A stretch of 37,761 bases of DNA from Rhizaria sp. SCN 62-66. Its lineage: Eukaryota; Rhizaria, unplaced. Shown here piece by piece: positions 33,745 to 37,761 of the stretch. Where the stretch lies: positions 1 through 37,761 of the forward strand of contig MEDY01000303.1 of the NCBI GenBank assembly GCA_001724265.1. The letters run 5' to 3'. Each line of letters starts with the position of its first letter. Within the stretch, counting starts at the first letter, position 1. A program made the position numbers and the translations under genes. The notes under the pieces are model-generated. The model was not told where the DNA came from. It made no database searches and saw nothing but the letters and a program-made list of their open reading frames with translations.

Positions 33745-36700
33745 ATGATCCGCGGCCGCGGCAACCTCTCCGGCGGCGGCGCTGCCGGTGGCTACTCCGG
33801 TGACTCTAACGCCGCCCTAGGCTCCCCGTCCGGCCCCGGGGCCGGCGCCGCGTCTGGTTCCGCCGCCGCCGCCGCTGCGGCGGCGTACGCGGCGTCGTCA
33901 GCGTCGATGTATGGCACTTTCTCCGGCCCCGCCAGCCCGTCCATGTACCAGCAGCCGCAGCAGCAACAGCAGTCGTCGTCGTCGGCCGCGTCGTCGTTCG
34001 CCGCGGCCTCGTCGTCGTCCTCTGGCGCAGGCGGTGCGGCTGCGCAGTCGGCGGGCGCCCCCGCGTCGGTGCTGCATGCCACGCGGCTGCAGTCGGACCG
34101 CAGCCACACCGACCACCTCTTCCGCCAGGGCTGGATCGAGGGACAGCTCCAGGTTCGTTGCAGCACCCACTACATATTGCGTGCTCGTGTATTAAGATTT
34201 ATCGATATGTTATCTTGACTTATATCTGAATTATGTGCTATCGGATGTTCTATTTTGTTTTGAGTTCGTAAGCTCACTCTCAGATCGATCTATCCTCCCT
34301 TATGTACTATTCCCACTCTCTGCATACACGCAACACTATGACTTGTTCGTGCGACAGGAGCGCCAGTCCGAGTTCATCGAGGACCGGCCGCTGAACGTGC
34401 ATATCGCGTCGTGGAACGTCGGTGGCGCCAAGAAGCCTCCGGACGACATCGCGGAGTGGCTGCTTGACCGCAACCACCCCATGCCAGACATCCTTGCCGT
34501 CGGCTTCCAGGTACGTAGAGTACAACTTCGTAGAGTACAACTTAAATTTGATGAATCCCTTCAATATATTATTTTTCGCATATAGTTTCATATAGTTTTA
34601 TATTCACATACAATATTGGAAAGGATGTTTGTATTTCGACTTCTTGATAAATCGTCTCACATGTCTTGTGATCTACCTCTCACTTTACAGGAAATCGTCG
34701 ACCTCAACGCCGGCAACCTCCTGACGGACAACTCTGCCTCGAAGATGTGGGAAGCCCGCATCGAGCGCACCCTGGAGCAGCGCTACCAGCTGGTGTCGTC
34801 GCGCACACTCGTCGGCGTCGCTCTGTGCGTGTACGTCAAGCGCAACCTCGTTCAGTTCGTGCGCGAAGTGCAGGACGACAAGGTCGGCGTCGGCATCATG
34901 GGTGTCGGCGGCAACAAGGGCGCCGTCGCGGCGCGCCTCCGCGTCTACGACTCGACGCTGTGCTTCGTCAACGCGCACCTGGCCGCGCACCAGACCAAGG
35001 TCAGCGAACGCAACTCGGACTACCACAGCATCTGCGCGCGCGTCGCCTTCCGCAAGCCGCAGCCGGCCGCGGGCGGCGCCGGCGGCAGCGGCCTCGGTGG
35101 CGGGCTCGGTGGCGGCGTTGGCGGCGGCGGTAACGGCAGCGGCATGGGCCTCGCCAGCCCCGGCGGCGGCGGCGCCGCCGGCGGGCTCGCCAGCCCTGGC
35201 GGCAGCAACGGCGGCGGCGGCGGCCTCGGCGGCGGCGGCGGCTCCGGCTCCGGGCCCGGGTCCTCAGCCATGGGCGGTGGCGGCGGCGGTGGCAGCGGCG
35301 GCAACGGGAACGCCAACACGCTGAGCATCTTCGACCACGACCACGTGTTCTGGATGGGCGACCTTAACTACCGGCTCAACCTGACCGACTTCGAGTCGAC
35401 CTACGACCGCGTGGCCGCTTGCGATTGGCCGTTTCTGCTCGCCCATGACCAGCTGCTTCAGGAGAAGGCCGCCGGCAGCGTCTTCAAGGAGTGGTCAGAG
35501 GGGCCGATCAACTTCGCGCCCACTTACAAGTACATTCCGGGAACGCACGACTACGAGCGCCGGCCCGACAAGAAGAAGCGGCTGCCCGCGTGGTGCGACC
35601 GCATCCAGTGGATCGGCAACAACGTCAAGCAGCATTTTTACCGCCGCGCCGAGCTCTGCGTGTCGGATCACAAGCCCGTGTGCTCGCTCTTCACCGTCCG
35701 CTCGCACGTCGTGGTCCCTGAGCGCCGCGCGCAGGTCATCGCCAGTCTGAACCAGCAGCTCGACGCTTGGGAGAACGCGCTCATCCCAAAGATCGAGGTG
35801 TCTCCGCCGCTCTGGCGCGCGGGCGCCCTCGCGTTCGACACACCCTACACGCAAAAGCTGCGCATCACCAACACCGGCGACGTGCAGCTGCAGTTCTACC
35901 TGGCCTCGCGCGCCTCAGCCGCAGGAGCGGGCGGCACCAACGGGGCTGGTGGCGGCAGCGGCGGCGGCGGCGCGGCGGCGGCTGCGGCGGCGGCCAGCGG
36001 CGCCGACGGGGCCCGGCTGTACAAAGACTGGCTGTCGGTGTGGCCTCACCTCGGCTTCGTGCCGCCGCGGCAGAGCGTGGACCTGAACCTCGAGATCAAG
36101 ATCACAAAGAAGCACGCCTTCGCGATGGCGTCCGAGCTGGACAACTTCTCCGAGACCATCTGCGTTCACGTCGAGGGCGGCGGCGACGTGTTGATCCCCG
36201 TCACGGCGTCCTACCTGCGCTCGTGCTACGGGCTGCCGCTGTCGTGGCTGTGCCACACCAACGGCCCGGTCCGCACCACGCTGCCCGCGCGCCTGCCGCT
36301 GGGCGCGCTGCCCTCCGCGCCGGCCCCCGTGTCAGTCGCCGCGGGCGCGGCGGCGTCGGCCGCGGCCGCGGGCCAGGCGCTCGTGGCGCAGTCGCAGGCG
36401 CACTTGCCGCTGCCGGTGCCCGCCGAGCTCTGGCGGCTCATTGACGTGCTGTCGTCGCAGTTCCTCGACCTGCCGGGGCTCTTTTTCACCAACGGCTCGC
36501 CGCGCGAGATGCTGCAGATCCGCGAGGCGCTTGACATCGGCATGCACTTCCCCACCAACCTCTCTGGCCACTCGTACTCTGAGTCGCTGGTGCGCTTCCT
36601 GGAGCTGCTGCACGAACCGGTGTTCCCGCTCACGCTCGCGCACGCGTACAAGGAGACCGGGCTGCCGCTGAGCACATTCTGCCACAACGCGCTGCAGCTG

Positions 36701-36937
36701 CTGCCGCCCGTGCACTACAACACGTTCGTGTACGTGGTGACGTTTCTGCGCAAGGTGCTGCAGCACTCGGGCAGCAACCACACGTCGGCGGCGCAGCTCG
36801 TGCTCGTCTTCGCAAACTGCCTCATGCAGGAGGACCTGGCGAACTCGGCCGGCAGCGGCGCGGGGTCCGCCAACGAGGGCGTGCTGACCCCGCTTGTGGT
36901 GCTCAAACACTACATCACCAGCCACGACTTCGAGTGA
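33745..36937 (+). CDS. OCRL: OCRL/INPP5B-type inositol polyphosphate 5-phosphatase, three exons
   Basis: Exons 33745-34152, 34358-34510 and 34691-36937 give 935 aa. Both introns are phase 0 with donors GTTCGT and GTACGT. OCRL-type enzymes remove the 5-phosphate from PI(4,5)P2 on endosomal, Golgi and plasma membranes. Residues 1 to about 110 are Ala/Ser/Gln-rich. The catalytic domain (about 147-525) shows ASWNVGG (153-159), GNKGAVAARL (261-270), NAHLAAHQ (281-288), WMGDLNYR (408-415), PAWCDRIQW (486-494) and SDHKPV (512-517), so all core motifs are present. An 87-residue Gly-rich insert (311-397) splits the domain between ARVAFRKPQ and LSIFDHDH. An ASH domain follows (about 555-695, with another Gly/Ala loop at 595-625). 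A RhoGAP-like domain (about 735-920) begins GLFFTNG and lacks the arginine finger, as in human OCRL. Confidence 0.95.
34514..34543 (+). repeat. 15-bp tandem duplication at the start of OCRL intron 2
   Basis: CGTAGAGTACAACTT occurs twice in perfect tandem, 34514-34528 and 34529-34543. The first copy starts at donor position +4 (donor GTACGT at 34511). The perfect match suggests a recent duplication. Confidence 0.9.
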
Positions 36938-37244
36938 GCTTCGGGGACCAAGCTAGTTATAATGATTTGTTGTGTGTTACGTCTTCTGTGATTGATTGAT
37001 CACAATCACCTGTTTGCTTACTAGTGATCATAGTTGCTGAGTTTGTGTGTTTTAGTACTCGTACAAGTGACTTTGTTGTGAATGAACAACGAGAAATACA
37101 ATTCAGCTTAGTTATCATGAAACCCCGTATGCTTGTCTCAATACCCGCAGACGTTAGCGAGACTGTGTTACGCTCAATATTGCTTTGCTCTCATAGATTG
37201 TGGCAATTCTAAGGTGGACATGGACAAGATAGAAAGATATGACA

Positions 37245-37248
<4 letters not shown>

Positions 37249-37276
<28 letters not shown>
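37249..37276 (+). repeat. (AC)14 dinucleotide microsatellite
   Basis: Fourteen uninterrupted AC units followed by AAAA, in the spacer between OCRL and eL21. It is a likely length-polymorphic marker. Confidence 0.95.
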
Positions 37277-37281
<5 letters not shown>

Positions 37282-37319
37282 CATATTCTTGATAGTTTTG
37301 TTTGAATTAGAACAAGTCG

Positions 37320-37325
37320 TTTATT
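37320..37325 (-). terminator. Possible poly(A) signal AATAAA of the eL21 gene
   Basis: TTTATT on the + strand reads AATAAA on the minus strand, starting about 20 bases downstream of the eL21 stop codon. Position and sequence fit a canonical hexamer, but it is a short match in AT-rich DNA. Confidence 0.4.
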
Positions 37326-37344
37326 GCCGGAGTCGAAGTTGCGC

Positions 37345-37761
37345 TTACGCGAGCCAGACGAAGGGCTTGGGGGTGAGGGTGGTGACGGGCACGGAGGGGG
37401 CGATGAAGCGAGCGACCTGGGGCTGGGCGGGCTGGCGCTTGAGCTGGACGCGAACGCCGGTGGCGCGGGCCTCAGCCTTGAGGGCCTGGTTGCGCTTGAC
37501 GCGCTCGAGGAACTCCTTGCGGCAGGCGGAGTGGTTCACGTGCTCAATGCGGACGTGGATGCGCTTGGCCATGATGCGGCCGTTGACGCGCTTGTTGACG
37601 ACGACACCGATGGCGCGGCGGGTAACGTTCCAGACGGTACCGGTCTTGCCGTGGTAGAACTTGTGGGGCATACCCTTGTGGAGGGAGCCATCACCCTTGA
37701 GGTCGACGATGTCGCCGACGCGGTAGGTGGTCTGGAACTTGGACAGGGCAACAGTGCCGTG
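37345..37761 (-). CDS. RPL21: Cytosolic 60S ribosomal protein eL21 (L21e), 5' truncated
   Basis: The frame is open from the window edge to TAA at 37345-37347, giving 138 residues. The family hallmarks are unmistakable: YRVGDIVDLKGDGS, KGMPHKFYHGKTGTVWNVT, VVNKRVNGRIMAKRIHVRIEH, and VQLKRQPAQP. Full-length eL21 is about 160 aa, so roughly 20 N-terminal residues lie beyond the end of the window. The protein binds rRNA in the large subunit near the central protuberance. The C-terminus ends PKPFVWLA, close to the usual Pro-Tyr-Glu-Phe-Met-Ala type ending. No intron is visible in this part. It faces the OCRL gene. Confidence 0.97.
   Translation of the reverse strand, partial: HGTVALSKFQTTYRVGDIVDLKGDGSLHKGMPHKFYHGKTGTVWNVTRRAIGVVVNKRVNGRIMAKRIHVRIEHVNHSACRKEFLERVKRNQALKAEARATGVRVQLKRQPAQPQVARFIAPSVPVTTLTPKPFVWLA

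Larger units (their letters stand above)
36938..37344. other. Intergenic region between convergent OCRL and eL21 genes
   Basis: 407 AT-rich bases with the two facing 3' ends. It contains an (AC)14 microsatellite and, on the minus strand, a poly(A)-type signal for the ribosomal protein gene. No coding frame is supported. Confidence 0.65.

Overview
This is a nuclear genome segment from a eukaryote, most likely a free-living protist with ordinary mitochondria. The evidence is spliceosomal introns and typical eukaryotic genes (calmodulin, Mediator, mitoribosomal S10, ataxin-2, OCRL, cytosolic ribosomal protein eL21). Exons are very GC-rich with strong GC3 and long Ala, Gly, Gln and Asp runs, while intergenic DNA and introns are AT-richer. 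I cannot name the lineage. An OCRL with 5-phosphatase, ASH and RhoGAP-like domains fits amorphean-type protists better than land plants, but this is weak inference.

Layout, left to right: 3' end of calmodulin (+); a Mediator subunit 17 candidate (+); two tandem papain-family cysteine proteases (+), the first apparently catalytically dead and intronless, the second intact with two introns; mitochondrial ribosomal protein S10 (+); CTP synthase with a long C-terminal tail (+); ataxin-2 homologue with a polyglutamine tract (-); DGAT2-family acyltransferase (+); a small unknown protein with a CCHC-like motif (-); a divergent Rab-like GTPase interrupted by an in-frame TAG (+); a 2631-residue PH and WD40 protein (-); an OCRL/INPP5B-type inositol 5-phosphatase (+); and the 5'-truncated gene for ribosomal protein eL21 (-). 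That makes thirteen genes. From CTP synthase onward convergent and head-to-head pairs alternate, with 0.3-1.2 kb between genes. The genes are unrelated housekeeping, trafficking and proteolysis functions; there is no operon-like logic.

The main points for a second look are about expression. All eleven introns that protein homology or frame fixes have C at donor position +4 (GTRCGT-like instead of GTRAGT). None of the thirteen genes ends in TAG, yet one GTPase has TAG exactly where a variable residue is expected. Most start codons lie just downstream of an acceptor-like CAG or TAG, suggesting leader introns or trans-splicing. I found no mobile element, CRISPR array, tRNA, rRNA or clearly recognisable snRNA.
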